A stretch of DNA of 64,000 bases from Bathynomus jamesi. Lineage: Eukaryota; Arthropoda; Malacostraca; Isopoda; Cirolanidae. The translations under genes and the position numbers were made by a program. Positions within the stretch are counted from its first letter, which is position 1, and each line of letters starts with the position of its first letter. The notes beneath the pieces are model-generated. The model was not told the origin of the DNA. It was given only the letters and a program-made list of their open reading frames with translations, and made no database searches. The stretch lies in assembly GCA_023014485.1 (NCBI GenBank), contig JAJOZX010002577.1:72501-136500 (forward strand). The letters run 5' to 3'. This document shows positions 35,501 to 43,000 of the stretch, in pieces.

Positions 35501-36933
35501 CATTCTGTAATACCACGAACGAACTCTATCACAATCCTACCATACACCTTCCCCACTACACTCAACTCTCTTATACTTCTGTAATTCTTATATCCACTCC
35601 TTTGGCCTTTAACTTTGCACACTAGAACGATTACTGCTTTTTTCCAGTCTTCAGGCACACTCCCATTTGTCCATGTACTCTGACAGATGCCCCTAACACT
35701 TTCAGTCCCTCATTCTTAATAACTTTTTCATATTTATCAACACCCGCTGTTTTTCCATTTTTCAGCTTGTGAACTGACGCTTCTACTTTACCCATGGTTA
35801 TATGTTCTCAGCTCAGACATTCTGTCGCAAGTCGTCCTCACATCACCAGATTCTGCCATATTTATATCTACACACTTCTCGTCTCTTACACTCATTAAAC
35901 CCTCGAAATATTCCTTTTATCTATTCCGTAGGTCGTATGTGCTGTGTATTATTCCATTTTTATCTCTTACTCAAACTGTTTCATTTCTGTGCTTTCTTCC
36001 AGAACAACTGTACTTATCGTTTCTTTTGTCGAATTATTCTCTTCACACGCCCTCTTTCTTCTCTATCACAGTTACCCTGCATAAACTACTTGCTTTTACT
36101 TACTCCTTTTACTTACTCGCTCGTTTTTCCAGCCTCTCTACACAGGACCATTATATGATCAGAAAGACCACACTTCATACTTCGCGTTACGATTATCACG
36201 TACCTCTTTCAGCACTTATAAAGGATGCAAGAGGAAAGCACTTTAACAAATATAAAATGAACGTAGAGTTGTTGTTAATCATTTATTGTAAAAATAATGC
36301 ACGATGTTATGGAGAAATGTACAGTAAATTACGAGCTTTCCCATTTCTTATAATAACCTAGAAGTCGCATTGTGTTATTGACTCGCAAAATGGTTAAAAT
36401 GAGAATTAGAGCAATTTTTAAGCGTTCTCCGCTACCTTCCAAGCGGAGCTGCATGCGCTGGTTTGTGCGAAACACGCTCTGCACGTCATCCAGATGTAGG
36501 TTTTGATGTTTCGAGAAGTTTCTGATTTAATATATAGCGACTGCTGCTTCTGTCGATGCGAAAGATGTTATTAATCTGTTAACTGCGCGAGCGCCCAGTT
36601 ACGAATCGAACCAAAAACACGGGCTACGCAGAGAGATATCTCAATTTAAAGTTTAAACCCGTGTAATACTGGGGCTGCGCAGAAATGGTCAGAAGCGAGA
36701 GCCCGTGATATTACGGGTTGCGCAGCAAACGGGTTAAATTTTGAGTGTGCGCGCACGTAAATTACCAATAGTTCAAACGAAAAGCTAATAAATAAGCTAC
36801 TTTAGAAGTCTAACTTACCTCGCAGATTGAGGAAGTGCCCGAGACTGTCAAGAGGCTCGCTGAAGGGAAGTTAAGATGGGAAGAGGTGATTGCAAAGTGG
36901 CCCAAGTTTGTCTCTCAGGAAACTACTAAATGA
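13229..36933 (+). CDS. GARS: Glycyl-tRNA synthetase, cytosolic form (15 coding exons)
   Basis: GlyRS is a class II aminoacyl-tRNA synthetase that charges tRNA-Gly with glycine for protein synthesis. Coding exons: 13229-13288, 18442-18528, 18788-18911, 19791-19966, 20079-20219, 20688-20802, 21079-21185, 21334-21459, 21810-21902, 26332-26566, 26815-26998, 29161-29322, 33662-33783, 33882-34069, 36826-36933. They total 2,028 nt (675 residues plus TGA), close to the ~685 residues of the human cytosolic form. All introns are GT-AG and phases agree. Order of domains: WHEP helix-turn-helix (exons 1-3), catalytic core with motif 2 ([14 protein letters not shown], exon 8) and motif 3 (EPSFGIGR, exon 12), and the anticodon-binding domain (exons 13-15). 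I see no frameshift or stop. No mitochondrial presequence is present before this ATG. Confidence 0.95.
13785..13893. mobile_element. Palindromic MITE, copy A
   Basis: Inverted arms ACTGTACGCCCTTGATGAT and its complement flank an AT-rich centre with GATATTTTTGTT and AACAAAAATAT. It belongs to the same family as the full-length copy at 18,048-18,274. An outer-arm fragment of the family also lies at about 13,540-13,568. Confidence 0.7.
14045..14162. mobile_element. Palindromic MITE, copy B
   Basis: Same palindrome as copy A: an arm starting AACTGTATGCCCTT, then ATATTTTCGTTAG / AAAATATCATGAC at the centre, and a closing arm ending ATACAGTTGACC. Confidence 0.7.
14355..14475. mobile_element. Palindromic MITE, copy C (left arm shortened)
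   Basis: The central inverted segment (TCATGATAT ... ATATCATGA) and the right arm (ATCATGAAGGGTATACAGTT, AACCAGGCATTCA) are present. The left outer arm is missing. Confidence 0.6.
14652..14750. mobile_element. Palindromic MITE, copy D
   Basis: The centre GTCGTGATATTTTCATT / AAAATATCATGA and the right arm TCATCAAGGGTGTACAGTT match the family. The left outer arm is truncated. Confidence 0.6.
14801..16381. mobile_element. Pogo/Tigger-like element whose right end is expanded into a minisatellite
   Basis: The left end, CAGTAAACCCTCGATAAG preceded by TA, is typical of pogo/Tigger-like termini. The right end, read inward on the minus strand, is CAGTGAATTCGGGATGAG, which resembles the left end. Between them lie about 400 bp of AT-rich DNA and the 17-bp tandem array. 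No transposase is present. The exact right target site is uncertain. The same flanking sequence (TGGGGAAATACCAAAAAA) occurs intact at about 14,520-14,560 on the other strand. Confidence 0.5.
15203..16377 (+). repeat. 17-bp minisatellite, about 69 copies
   Basis: Nearly perfect tandem array of AGACTCATCCCGAATTC, 1,175 bp long, each unit holding an EcoRI site. Two units near 15,832-15,866 carry a one-base insertion (AGAACTC). The last ~14 units (from 16,140) carry A-to-G (AGGCTC), so the array is in two blocks. It lies in GARS intron 1. Confidence 0.97.
16518..16603. mobile_element. Palindromic MITE, copy E
   Basis: The left arm (AGGTCAACTGTACACC, GATTGGTTAGGTTAAGTC) and the centre (GATATTTTCTTTAG / AAAATATCATGA) are present. 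The right arm is truncated. Confidence 0.6.
16726..17042 (+). pseudogene. CR1-like reverse transcriptase fragment
   Basis: Degraded RT with recognisable GFSKAFDKV (palm), [12 protein letters not shown] and FADDIKI motifs, interrupted by stops. It resumes at 17,648-17,789 ([18 protein letters not shown]) after about 600 bp of unrelated repeat sequence. Confidence 0.8.
17187..17322. mobile_element. Palindromic MITE, copy F
   Basis: Both arms are present: left ATTGAATGCCTTGTAAGGTC with TGTACGCCCTTGATGATTGG, right ACCAATTGTCAAGGGTGTAC. It sits inside the split CR1 RT fragment. Confidence 0.7.
17336..17418 (+). repeat. Dispersed repeat, copy 2 (partner at 36)
   Basis: This matches 36-112 in direct orientation and lies directly after MITE copy F. 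Confidence 0.55.
17456..17620. repeat. Imperfect inverted repeat, MITE-like
   Basis: AAATCTGAC...TTTCTTGTGCAA (about 17,500-17,525) pairs with TTGCACAAGAAATGGTCAG (about 17,552-17,577), and outer parts around AGATCTATACTTTTG also pair. The whole is about 165 bp. The class is unknown. Confidence 0.5.
17648..17789 (+). pseudogene. CR1-like RT fragment, second half
   Basis: Encodes [18 protein letters not shown] and [13 protein letters not shown], the segment that follows the FADD box in CR1 reverse transcriptases. It is the continuation of 16,726-17,042. Confidence 0.75.
18048..18274. mobile_element. Palindromic MITE, copy G (full length, 227 bp)
   Basis: A near-perfect palindrome from GGTACTTTTCCATTATCTG to its complement. 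Flanks are AAATAAAT on the left (18,040-18,047) and AAATAAAC on the right (18,275-18,282), a 7/8 match that suggests an 8-bp target duplication and a hAT-type origin. It is the reference copy for the family. Confidence 0.75.
18442..18528 (+). CDS. GARS: GARS exon 2 (WHEP domain)
   Basis: Twenty-nine codons between a TTTCCTTTAG acceptor and a GTAAAA donor, phase 0 to 0. The translation GDVIRNLKA...[14 protein letters not shown] fits the WHEP helical hairpin. Confidence 0.92.
18788..18911 (+). CDS. GARS: GARS exon 3 (end of WHEP, start of catalytic domain)
   Basis: Acceptor TTTTGTTTTGCAG, donor GTAGAT, ends in phase 1. It encodes [18 protein letters not shown], the entry into the class II catalytic core. 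Confidence 0.93.
19189..19449 (-). pseudogene. MULE-like transposase fragment (tentative)
   Basis: The short minus-strand frame contains [20 protein letters not shown], a pattern I associate with the carboxy-terminal part of Mutator-like transposases and related FLYWCH proteins. No other domain is present. It lies in GARS intron 3. Confidence 0.4.
19791..19966 (+). CDS. GARS: GARS exon 4 (catalytic domain)
   Basis: Phase 1 in, phase 0 out. It encodes [22 protein letters not shown] and [13 protein letters not shown], all matching conserved GlyRS segments. Confidence 0.95.
20079..20219 (+). CDS. GARS: GARS exon 5 (insertion domain of the core)
   Basis: Phase 0 on both sides, 47 codons. It encodes [13 protein letters not shown], aligned with the GECFRADHLL segment of GlyRS, then a Lys/Glu-rich helix. 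Confidence 0.93.
20688..20802 (+). CDS. GARS: GARS exon 6
   Basis: Phase 0 in, phase 1 out. It encodes [19 protein letters not shown] and [11 protein letters not shown], matching the segment before the PETAQG motif. Confidence 0.93.
21079..21185 (+). CDS. GARS: GARS exon 7 (PETAQG segment)
   Basis: Phase 1 in, phase 0 out. It encodes [19 protein letters not shown] and [10 protein letters not shown], a strongly conserved GlyRS signature. The upstream in-frame extension to 20,991 is intron. Confidence 0.96.
21334..21459 (+). CDS. GARS: GARS exon 8 (class II motif 2)
   Basis: Phase 0 on both sides. It encodes [20 protein letters not shown], which is motif 2 with the ATP-binding Arg, followed by IEHF and KDHPKF. 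Confidence 0.97.
21810..21902 (+). CDS. GARS: GARS exon 9
   Basis: Phase 0 on both sides, 31 codons. It encodes [11 protein letters not shown] and IGEAVRG and links motif 2 to the RFRQH segment. Confidence 0.88.
22286..22597 (+). pseudogene. eEF1B-beta/GST-C-like reading frame inside GARS intron 9
   Basis: An open frame of about 104 codons ending in TGA. It contains [44 protein letters not shown] and HIKSFS, which follow the amino-terminal GST-C-like domain of elongation factor 1B beta/delta (GDLK, PSQADVAVF, RWYNHI). The usual acidic and guanine-exchange regions are absent. It lacks an ATG at the start and cannot be spliced in frame with GARS exon 9 from the nearby CAG acceptor. It is most likely a partial retrocopy or an exon fragment. 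A distinct small gene, or an alternative exon of another gene, is also possible. Confidence 0.6.
23580..24504 (-). mobile_element. Mariner-like element with internal deletion, nested in the hAT
   Basis: The terminal repeats of about 32 bp start GGGCGTCCCAAAAAAATATA at the left and end with the complement at the right. The minus strand carries transposase pieces: a helix-turn-helix part with [13 protein letters not shown] (near 24,116), then ARCG and, after a deletion, [18 protein letters not shown] (near 23,870-23,920), the last catalytic Asp region. The QQDGA-type middle region is missing, so it is non-autonomous. A TA duplication is clear on the left only. Confidence 0.8.
24513..24597 (+). 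repeat. (TA)n microsatellite
   Basis: About 85 bp of almost pure TA immediately right of the mariner terminus. Confidence 0.95.
24868..26331 (+). other. Rest of GARS intron 9, no recognised element
   Basis: AT-rich intron sequence. I see no ORF with a known motif and no clear inverted repeat. Confidence 0.4.
26332..26566 (+). CDS. GARS: GARS exon 10
   Basis: Phase 0 in, phase 1 out. It encodes [39 protein letters not shown] and HTKATG, a highly conserved part of the active-site domain that includes the Cys residues of the CDCWDAE segment. Confidence 0.97.
26815..26998 (+). CDS. GARS: GARS exon 11
   Basis: Phase 1 in, phase 2 out with a GTAACT donor. It encodes [13 protein letters not shown] and [19 protein letters not shown]. 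It corresponds to the charged helical segment before motif 3, which is less conserved. Confidence 0.88.
27862..28677. mobile_element. hAT element with CAATGTTCCC termini and 8-bp target duplication
   Basis: The left end CAATGTTCCCTCTAA is matched by TTAGAGGGAACATTG at the right. CTTACCAT is duplicated exactly at 27,854-27,861 and 28,678-28,685. The right subterminal region has alternating TGCGCG purine/pyrimidine tracts. A 61-codon frame at 28,398 has no motif I can name. It is non-autonomous and lies in GARS intron 11. Confidence 0.88.
29161..29322 (+). CDS. GARS: GARS exon 12 (class II motif 3)
   Basis: Phase 2 on both sides. It encodes [20 protein letters not shown], which is motif 3 with the conserved Arg, preceded by a [11 protein letters not shown] linker. 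Confidence 0.96.
29533..29562 (+). repeat. (AGT)n microsatellite
   Basis: About ten AGT units in GARS intron 12. Confidence 0.9.
30230..32757 (+). mobile_element. Non-LTR retrotransposon remnant (CR1-group, Rex1/Daphne-like)
   Basis: The endonuclease end is seen as MGDFNAHV near 30,315. The RT follows in pieces: [20 protein letters not shown] and [10 protein letters not shown] (31,478-31,600), [16 protein letters not shown] (31,678-31,730) and YADDMVL (31,980). The carboxy-terminal region [20 protein letters not shown] to 32,622 is open for 185 codons. The 3' end is AATAAA-like followed by CATTT repeats. Several frameshifts make it inactive. The clade is tentative. It lies in GARS intron 12. 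Confidence 0.75.
32945..33440. repeat. Foldback element with ~200-bp inverted arms
   Basis: The arms 32,945-33,144 and 33,239-33,440 are about 90% or more complementary by eye, with a ~95-bp loop. Matching words include GGACCCACATTACTGAGCATG and its complement, and ATACTCGAAGACGTTACCA. The short ORF on it is a shadow. It lies about 220 bp upstream of GARS exon 13. Confidence 0.88.
33662..33783 (+). CDS. GARS: GARS exon 13 (start of anticodon-binding domain)
   Basis: Phase 2 in, phase 1 out. It encodes [20 protein letters not shown] and [17 protein letters not shown], the FFS.P..V.P.K..VLPL signature of GlyRS. Confidence 0.95.
33882..34069 (+). CDS. GARS: GARS exon 14 (anticodon-binding domain)
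   Basis: Phase 1 in, phase 0 out. It encodes [29 protein letters not shown] and TVTLRERDS, the most conserved part of the GlyRS anticodon-binding domain. Confidence 0.97.
34560..35830 (-). mobile_element. Non-LTR retrotransposon remnant, RTE-like
   Basis: The minus strand gives [17 protein letters not shown] and YKNYRSI, then [19 protein letters not shown] (35,428-35,658). Further along come [13 protein letters not shown] and [12 protein letters not shown] (about 35,100-35,270), and an end region with [14 protein letters not shown] (34,568-34,879). These are RT boxes of a LINE with an RTE-like style. Stops and frameshifts are frequent. It lies in GARS intron 14. Confidence 0.65.
36826..36933 (+). 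CDS. GARS: GARS exon 15 (last exon)
   Basis: Acceptor TTACCTCGCAG, then 35 codons and TGA at 36,931-36,933. It encodes [14 protein letters not shown] and KWPKF, which fits the GlyRS end ([21 protein letters not shown]). It is too short for routine ORF lists but completes the frame exactly. Confidence 0.85.
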   Translation: MEEVPETVKRLAEGKLRWEEVIAKWPKFVSQETTK

Positions 36934-37350
36934 GGATACAATTCGTCTCCTTAATACTTCGGGAAGGTCTTCTGGTTCTGTTTTACTCCATGGTTTCACA
37001 GGCACAAAAAAAAAAAAGTCATCCGTTAGGTTTTATACTATTTAATTAAAATTTGCAAAGCATTTTGATTTATTCCTTCTCATATTGTTGTTGACTTCCG
37101 TTCTGCAAACAAAACGGCGCCAAAGTTGTTTTGTCATCAGATGGTAACTTCGAATTAACCTTAATCTAACATTAGAAGAAAAGAAGGATAGGCAAATAAC
37201 AAATAAAGGAAATCCACTCCTTGAAGTTTGACTAATCGCAAAAACAACCATGAGGTGTCAACATTTGAAAATTTACGAGGGATTTAATCGCAGACATTTT
37301 CTGTCATTTTATTGATGCCTAGCGGAGCGACCCGGCGTTGTCCGGCAGGA
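36934..37350 (+). other. GARS 3' UTR and downstream DNA
   Basis: A possible ATTAAA polyadenylation signal lies at 37,045-37,050. Beyond it I see no gene. The sequence CGACCCGGCGTTGTCCGGC at about 37,326-37,345 resembles a widespread repeat end, not further identified. Confidence 0.4.
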
Positions 37351-37358
37351 AGTGAACG

Positions 37359-37376
37359 ATATATATATAGATATAT

Positions 37377-37413
<37 letters not shown>
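37359..37413 (+). repeat. (TA)n microsatellite with TAGA interruptions
   Basis: AT dinucleotide run leading directly into the left arm of the hairpin at 37,411. A second TA run lies at about 37,519-37,560. Confidence 0.9.
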
Positions 37414-37415
<2 letters not shown>

Positions 37416-37484
37416 CAAACAACCACAAGGAAAAGGAAACACAAAGTCCGAGCGCTTTCCTTTTCCTTGTGGTTGTTTGCTTAT
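37411..37484 (+). repeat. Perfect 29-bp inverted repeat (hairpin)
   Basis: The left arm 37,411-37,439 and right arm 37,456-37,484 are exact complements (ATAAGCAAACAACCACAAGG and onward), with a 16-nt loop. It is not followed by a T-run and is not a known RNA gene. It is flanked by TA microsatellites, so it may be the tip of a larger palindromic element. Confidence 0.85.
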
Positions 37485-37705
37485 TAATAAGGTCACGTGT
37501 TATTTTGTGATTCTAGTGCATATATATATATATATATATAATATATATAATAATATATAGAGATAGATAGAAACCAGCTCACTACTTCACCAGGCCAACT
37601 CGAGAGGAGGGGCAACAAGCTTGACCTTCGCGAAATGAGGAATCATCGCGCGGAACTTTCGTAAGATTATAAGGTAAGGTAAGGTAAGGTAAAGGTTATA
37701 TATAT

Positions 37706-37915
37706 GGTGTAGTGGTTAGCGTCGCTGACTACGAATCTATCGGCCCTGGGTTCGAGACCCGCCGGCAGCCGGCGCGCAGCAAAACCCAGCTGTTCATCCT
37801 TCCACACAATAAGAAGAAAGTGGTTGGTAGATAAATGGGTACCCAAGGTGGCCTAGTGGTTAAGACGCTGGGCTGCTGATGGGGCGTGGTTCGGATTCCA
37901 CGTTAAACTGTAGGT
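37706..37915 (+). mobile_element. tRNA-derived SINE-like units (two)
   Basis: The first unit (37,706-37,765) has an A-box-like TAGTGGTTAGCG and a perfect B box GGTTCGAGACC. The second (about 37,846-37,912) has TGGCCTAGTGGTTAAGACGC and a weaker B box GGTTCGGATTCC. Neither folds into a full tRNA with paired acceptor arms by eye, and both run into non-tRNA tails, so they are SINE-like rather than tRNA genes. A (GGTAA)n tract precedes the first. Confidence 0.6.
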
Positions 37916-37925
37916 CTAAGGTGAA

Positions 37926-38113
37926 GTGTGGGGCCGCGCAGTTAATTTTTTTTTTTTTATATATATATAAATTTATTTACAATACTTATTTATAAAGATT
38001 ATATATGATTCTTAAAATTACACAGTGATAAAATATATACAATTTGGTACGCGCAAAATTGGTTTGTCGGTAACTAATATAAATGCGGAAAATTAACTGC
38101 GCGCCCCACACAT
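37926..38113. repeat. Small inverted-repeat element
   Basis: GTGTGGGGCCGCGCAGTTAA at the left pairs with TTAACTGCGCGCCCCACAC at the right, enclosing about 140 bp of AT-rich DNA. It is possibly a MITE; no target duplication was recognised. Confidence 0.55.
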
Positions 38114-38550
38114 TATTATCTACAGAGATACTGGAAAACTTGTTACTTTCCCTGTCCTCCTTATCAGCAGTCGCATCACAAACTTTTAAATTGTATTTTC
38201 CCAGATTGTTTTGAATTTCAGCCAGAAGGCATGTTCTTACTTTGTCCTTATGGTCTTTCATGAAATTTAATCTTATATCTAGGATCCAGAAAAGTAGTCA
38301 AAACAGTTTTTTTTTTTTTCATTCAGAACATTTAGGCCACCTGAATCTGCCCAACTTCATTTCACGGCTTTAGTTTTAGAAATTAGTTTAAAAACCGAGA
38401 CAAAGACCAATAATATCATACTAGCATTTCTGGGTGTCCTATGAAACGGATCTTTTTTTCGTTGTTGAAGCAAAAGTTACGGTTCCGGCCGGAACTTGAT
38501 ATTCTTGGTCCGATACATTCCTAATATATATATATATGTATAATTATTTT

Positions 38551-38990
38551 GGATCACTTTAACATATTGCTTCCCAAAGCATTCGGGAAGCACTATGTTA
38601 AAGTGATGCCTCCTGGGAAGCAATATGTTAGAGAGAGGTTGGTAATCTAGGGTAACTAACGAAAATATCACGACCTAACCTAACCAATCGTCAAGGGCGT
38701 ACAGTTGACCTAACGATTGGTTAGGTCGTGATATTTTCGTTAGTTAGCCTTATAAGGCTAACTAAAGAAAGCTGGGGGCCCTGATCTTCAGGTGATCCAA
38801 ATATTTTACATTCACAAAAAATGGCAAAGCATAATAAGTTAAGTTGTCCATAAATTTACATTTTCTCGACTAATTAATCCCTAAATATTATAAACTATTG
38901 CAATGTAATTGTAATTGGTTGTGTAATGTCTATTTTTGGGAAGCAATATGTTAAAGTAATTAACACTGGGAAGCAATATGTTAGTGATCC
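38551..38990. mobile_element. Inverted-repeat element with GGATCAC termini
   Basis: The left end GGATCACTTTAACATATTGC is matched by the right end ending TATGTTAGTGATCC. The word GGGAAGCAATATGTTA recurs several times inside, including a local palindrome at about 38,551-38,605. A copy of the palindromic MITE family is inserted within it. It is non-coding. Confidence 0.6.
38648..38755. mobile_element. Palindromic MITE, copy H
   Basis: CTAACGAAAATATCACGACC, then CAATCGTCAAGGGCGTACAG, then the complementary arm ending GATATTTTCGTTAG. It is the only copy of the family seen outside GARS intron 1. Confidence 0.7.
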
Positions 38991-39256
38991 GTTTTTTGGG
39001 GAGGCCTTTTTTTAAAAACGACACTATGCGAGTGTTTTCATTTGGGTTAACAAATAACCTATCAAAAGTTAAGCTATGTGCGACCCCCTGTATCCCTCGC
39101 ACATAGTCCCCCTTTTTCTCCCACTCTTCTAGCTGAGATTTCACAATAAGCTTTGAACCTATTCTGAACATCAATTTAAGATGTTAAAAATAGGTTAGCA
39201 GACCTTATTTGCCATTATTTAAATCGAATGGGTATCTTCTTTATTTATGGATACTT

Positions 39257-39930
39257 TTTTGGTTTTATGCAGGGTTGCCAGTTTCCGAGTGTGATGCTAT
39301 GTTTGATGTATGTACCTGTGATTGCTATGATAAAGGGATTGATAGAAATGCCTGTCGGTGCAAGGATAAAATAATAATTGCTGAGTAGGATTCTTTTGTA
39401 GGATAAAAGTAAAGATTATCCAACTGGAGCCAATTGATAGAAAAGCTACTTTGATGATGAAAAAGTCTATTGCTAGAGCTCGAAAAGAACGCGAACGCCG
39501 AATGAGATCACAAGCAGAATTGACTGAAGCTATCAGAGTTGTCCCTTCAACATCACAGGATGCAGCCGGTGCTGAGAACATGGAAGTAGAGACCGACCAA
39601 GAGGATGAAGACTTCGTGCCTGATATAGAGTTAATAGAGAATGAGCAGGACAGATATACATATGAAGAGTTGGCAGTGACCGCAGATCGTTATATAGAAC
39701 TTATCACCACAGATTTTCAATTTATCACTGTGCCATATTGGTTATCACTGCACACTAAAATTAGGTATGCTGAGGAGACCAAGCTTGTATTCCAAATGAG
39801 ACCTAACATAAGAATTACTGATCTACAGAAGCTAAAGCTAACAAAGACCCTAAGATCCACTCTAAGATTAGCCCGAGAGAAAGAAGAAAGTAAGGGGTTA
39901 AAAGAAGAGAATATGGGGTTAAGTAAGTAG
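39257..39930 (+). pseudogene. Cys-rich coding remnant of unknown family
   Basis: After a TTTATGCAG acceptor-like site the frame reads SECDAMFDVCTCDCYDKG and NACRCKDKIIIAE, a Cys-rich knuckle with six to seven Cys. A 159-codon open frame follows (39,451-39,930), rich in Arg/Glu and Asp, with RARKERERRMRSQAELTEA and TYEELAVTADRYIEL. I recognise similar FDV/Cys patterns in uncharacterised arthropod repeat-associated proteins but cannot name the family. It is probably part of a mobile element; a host gene exon is possible. Confidence 0.4.
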
Positions 39931-40032
39931 CAAAACCTATCACTCGTGGATTAAAATTCATTCAGAAAAAGAAAGACACCATCATCCGCCGGCCACTGCC
40001 GACAAGTCGGAAAAATAGTCGAAGAGAATACT

Positions 40033-40075
40033 TCCAGCTGTTGCAGACCGGTCCTCCACTCCATAGGGAGGTAGA
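40033..40075 (+). repeat. Repeat interrupted by the hAT insertion, left part
   Basis: CCAGCTGTTGCAGACCGGTC and onward match 44,422-44,512. The rest of the unit continues at 43,920-43,985 on the other side of the hAT element. Confidence 0.75.
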
Positions 40076-40083
40076 GGATGCAG

Positions 40084-43000
40084 CAAGGGCGTACCTAGCG
40101 TTTGTGCCGCCCTCTAAACAACATACAATTCCAAGACTTCCAAAAATTTAAAATCGAGACGCCATGAGCGAAGCGAGCGACGCGATTGTAGCGAGCGTCT
40201 CTAAGGTAGTGGGTCTGGGGTGAGTGGTAGCTCCACCAGCGGGGTCCGGGGCGGAGCCCCTGCCGCCAACGAAAGAAAGAAAAGAAGAAAGAAAATATAA
40301 AGAAAGATTACAATTACATCCATTTATTTTGTTTTGATTGCAGAAAAAAAACAGCAACAACAACAAACGCGATAATTTTAAAAGTTAATTTTTCTGGCCT
40401 TCCTCTCCGCAAAATCTTTAATCACAACATCAAAATCTATTTCTTCGGCAAGGTCACGCTCAATGGAAAGTATTGCTAGATCAGTTAGCCTTGTTTGATT
40501 CATTGCTGCCCTAAGGTAGTTCTTGATTAACGTTAGTTTAGAGAACGACCGTTCGCAGCTCGCAACACTAATGGCACGAGTCAGAAACACACGTAGCAGT
40601 ACGACTATATTTGGTAATGAGTCACCGAGATTATAGTTTTGAATGAACTGCAGAAGTTGCAAAGGACCTCCCATCTCTTTAGTTCCAGCAGCCGCCACAA
40701 AATGTTGCAAGCTTTTCCTCTCGACGAGGAACTCGTCTTTCTCTATATCCTCATCATCATCATCTAACTGGCAATCATATTCTTTATCTAACAGGTTTGA
40801 AGGTGTAAGGAAGTCGTATTTCTCTGAAAGACCATGAACTTGTTCAAATCTAGAAGATATTTCTTCAATCAGCCTGTCTAGCACAGACAACATTTCTCTT
40901 CTTAGCTCAGCTTCGTACCCTAGTGCTGCATCGCCAGATCCTTCACCATCCATTCGTTTCTTCTTGCGAATTCGACGCTCCATGATTATCCCCAGTTCAG
41001 AACAATTTCCTTTGGAATAGGTCATTGCATCGTCCACAGTCTTGTCCCGATTCTGAAGAAGAGCAGCTCTCAAAGCCAAGAGTTTAACCGCACATTGTTG
41101 TAAATCCAGTCCTTTCGTTTGGAGGTACTTTTGAGCATCATTAATTTCGGGGAGGACAGCTTTCCAAAGCCCAAGGAAAGACAAAAAAGGAAATGATAGC
41201 ATCGCGTGAAGAATCAACCCTGCATCTGACCTGGTAGCTGCGTTTTCTCCATCTTCCGTTAGCCGTTCCAGAGCAACGACGACTTCCGAGAATTTTTTCT
41301 GTACAATATTCACAGCATCTGCTCGATTACTCCATCTCGTTTCCACAACCCGTTTGATAGTTTGACCAGTTGTCGCAATCAAGATATCCCATCGATGAGT
41401 CGAGGCTGAAAAGAATGAAAATAAACGGTCCAATGTTACAAAAAATGTAACAGAATCGACAGCCACTGAAGCTGCATGCACACCTGCCAAATTCAGTGAG
41501 TGATTGGTGCATGGTATAAATACAACCTTTCGGTTGACTTCCCTGATGCGCGTCTGAACACCAGATCGATGACCTGCCATTACGGCCGCATTATCAAATG
41601 CTTGTCCACGACAGTCTTGAATCTGAATGTCGTCCTTTCCTAACTGCTCCAAAATAAATGCTGCAATTTGCTCAGCATTTTTGCCTTTCGTTTGAATAAA
41701 ACGAAGAAATGATTCTTCTACTTTGACTTCCTTTCCATCCATTTTGACATAACGTAAGACCTGGCTCATTTGGTCCTTGTGAGAAATGTCGGGAGTACTG
41801 TCGAAGATAATGCAAAAGTATTTACTCTGTTTCACTTGCTCGATGACTTTCTTCCTGACTTGATCTCCCAAAATGTTCACAAATTCATTCCGAGTTTTTG
41901 GTGAAAGATAGGAAGTTGTGAACTTTTTCCCAAGCTTCACTCTCACCAAATGTTCCCGTAGCACTGGGTCGAACTTCGCCATCAAATGAACTAGCTCCAA
42001 AAAATTCCCTTTATTTTCAGCATCATCATCATGAACATCATCTCGATGGCCTCGTAAAGCCAGGTTTTGTTTAGCGAGAAACCGAATGATGTCCAGGAAT
42101 CTGGTTAGGATTTGCCGCCACTTTTTTGCTTCCTTCTCAACAACGTCTTGTTCTTCTCTGTCGACTAGTTTGCCTTGAGCAAGGCGGATCTCCAACTCTT
42201 TCCACTGAATGAACGCCTGGGCATGCGCAGAACTGGATTCATGTTCATGTATCTTAGGATTCAACTTCCACCAATTTTTGAAACCTTCAACTGAATCAAA
42301 ACTTGAATTTCCAGCTGGAAATAGTCTGCAACAAAAGCAGAACACAGCTTCCTTGAAAGGGGAATACATCATCCACGTTCTCAAGCTTTTCTCCCCGTTC
42401 TGTAGAGTTCGAAAAAACCAGTTTCTTGACAGCTTTCTAGTTTCCCCTTTCGTTTTCGTGCCTGGCCGTACGACTTCCTTGAATTCACAATCTATATGCT
42501 GCACAACTTTCGATCCTTGTCGTAAAAGCATGGCCCGAATGCTGTGATCAATCTTGGCAGGCCACAGCCCAATATCTTTCAAATCAGTTTTCCCGTCACG
42601 CTCTTCAACAGCTTGTGGCTGACCTTCAACATCTTCAACTTCAGCATCATCAGCATCAAAAACTGCACCTTCAGTTTCAGCAAGAACATCACCGGGAACT
42701 TCTGCAGTAGTTTCATTTTCCTCTCTTCGCGTGATGTATTTCAGCAAGGCACCTTCATTTCTCTTTGCTTCCTCTTCTCATATTTTCCTTATTTTTCGGA
42801 ATGCAGCACCGCTCTCCTTCGTTCGCTTCATCTGTGGAAGGAGGCCAAAAATGTGTAATAAAGTATATATACGAGTATGTTTAAATATAGGCTAATATAT
42901 GCAATATATCACCTCCGAATAGTAAACATGGAAAACAAAATAGTTAATTTTTTTCTGGGCATCCACAAAGCCACCTGTATCTTTCATATAAGTCATAGTT

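Noticed and set aside
37706..37915. Functional tRNA genes
   Set aside because: A and B boxes are present, but no convincing acceptor and anticodon stems could be paired; SINE origin is more likely.
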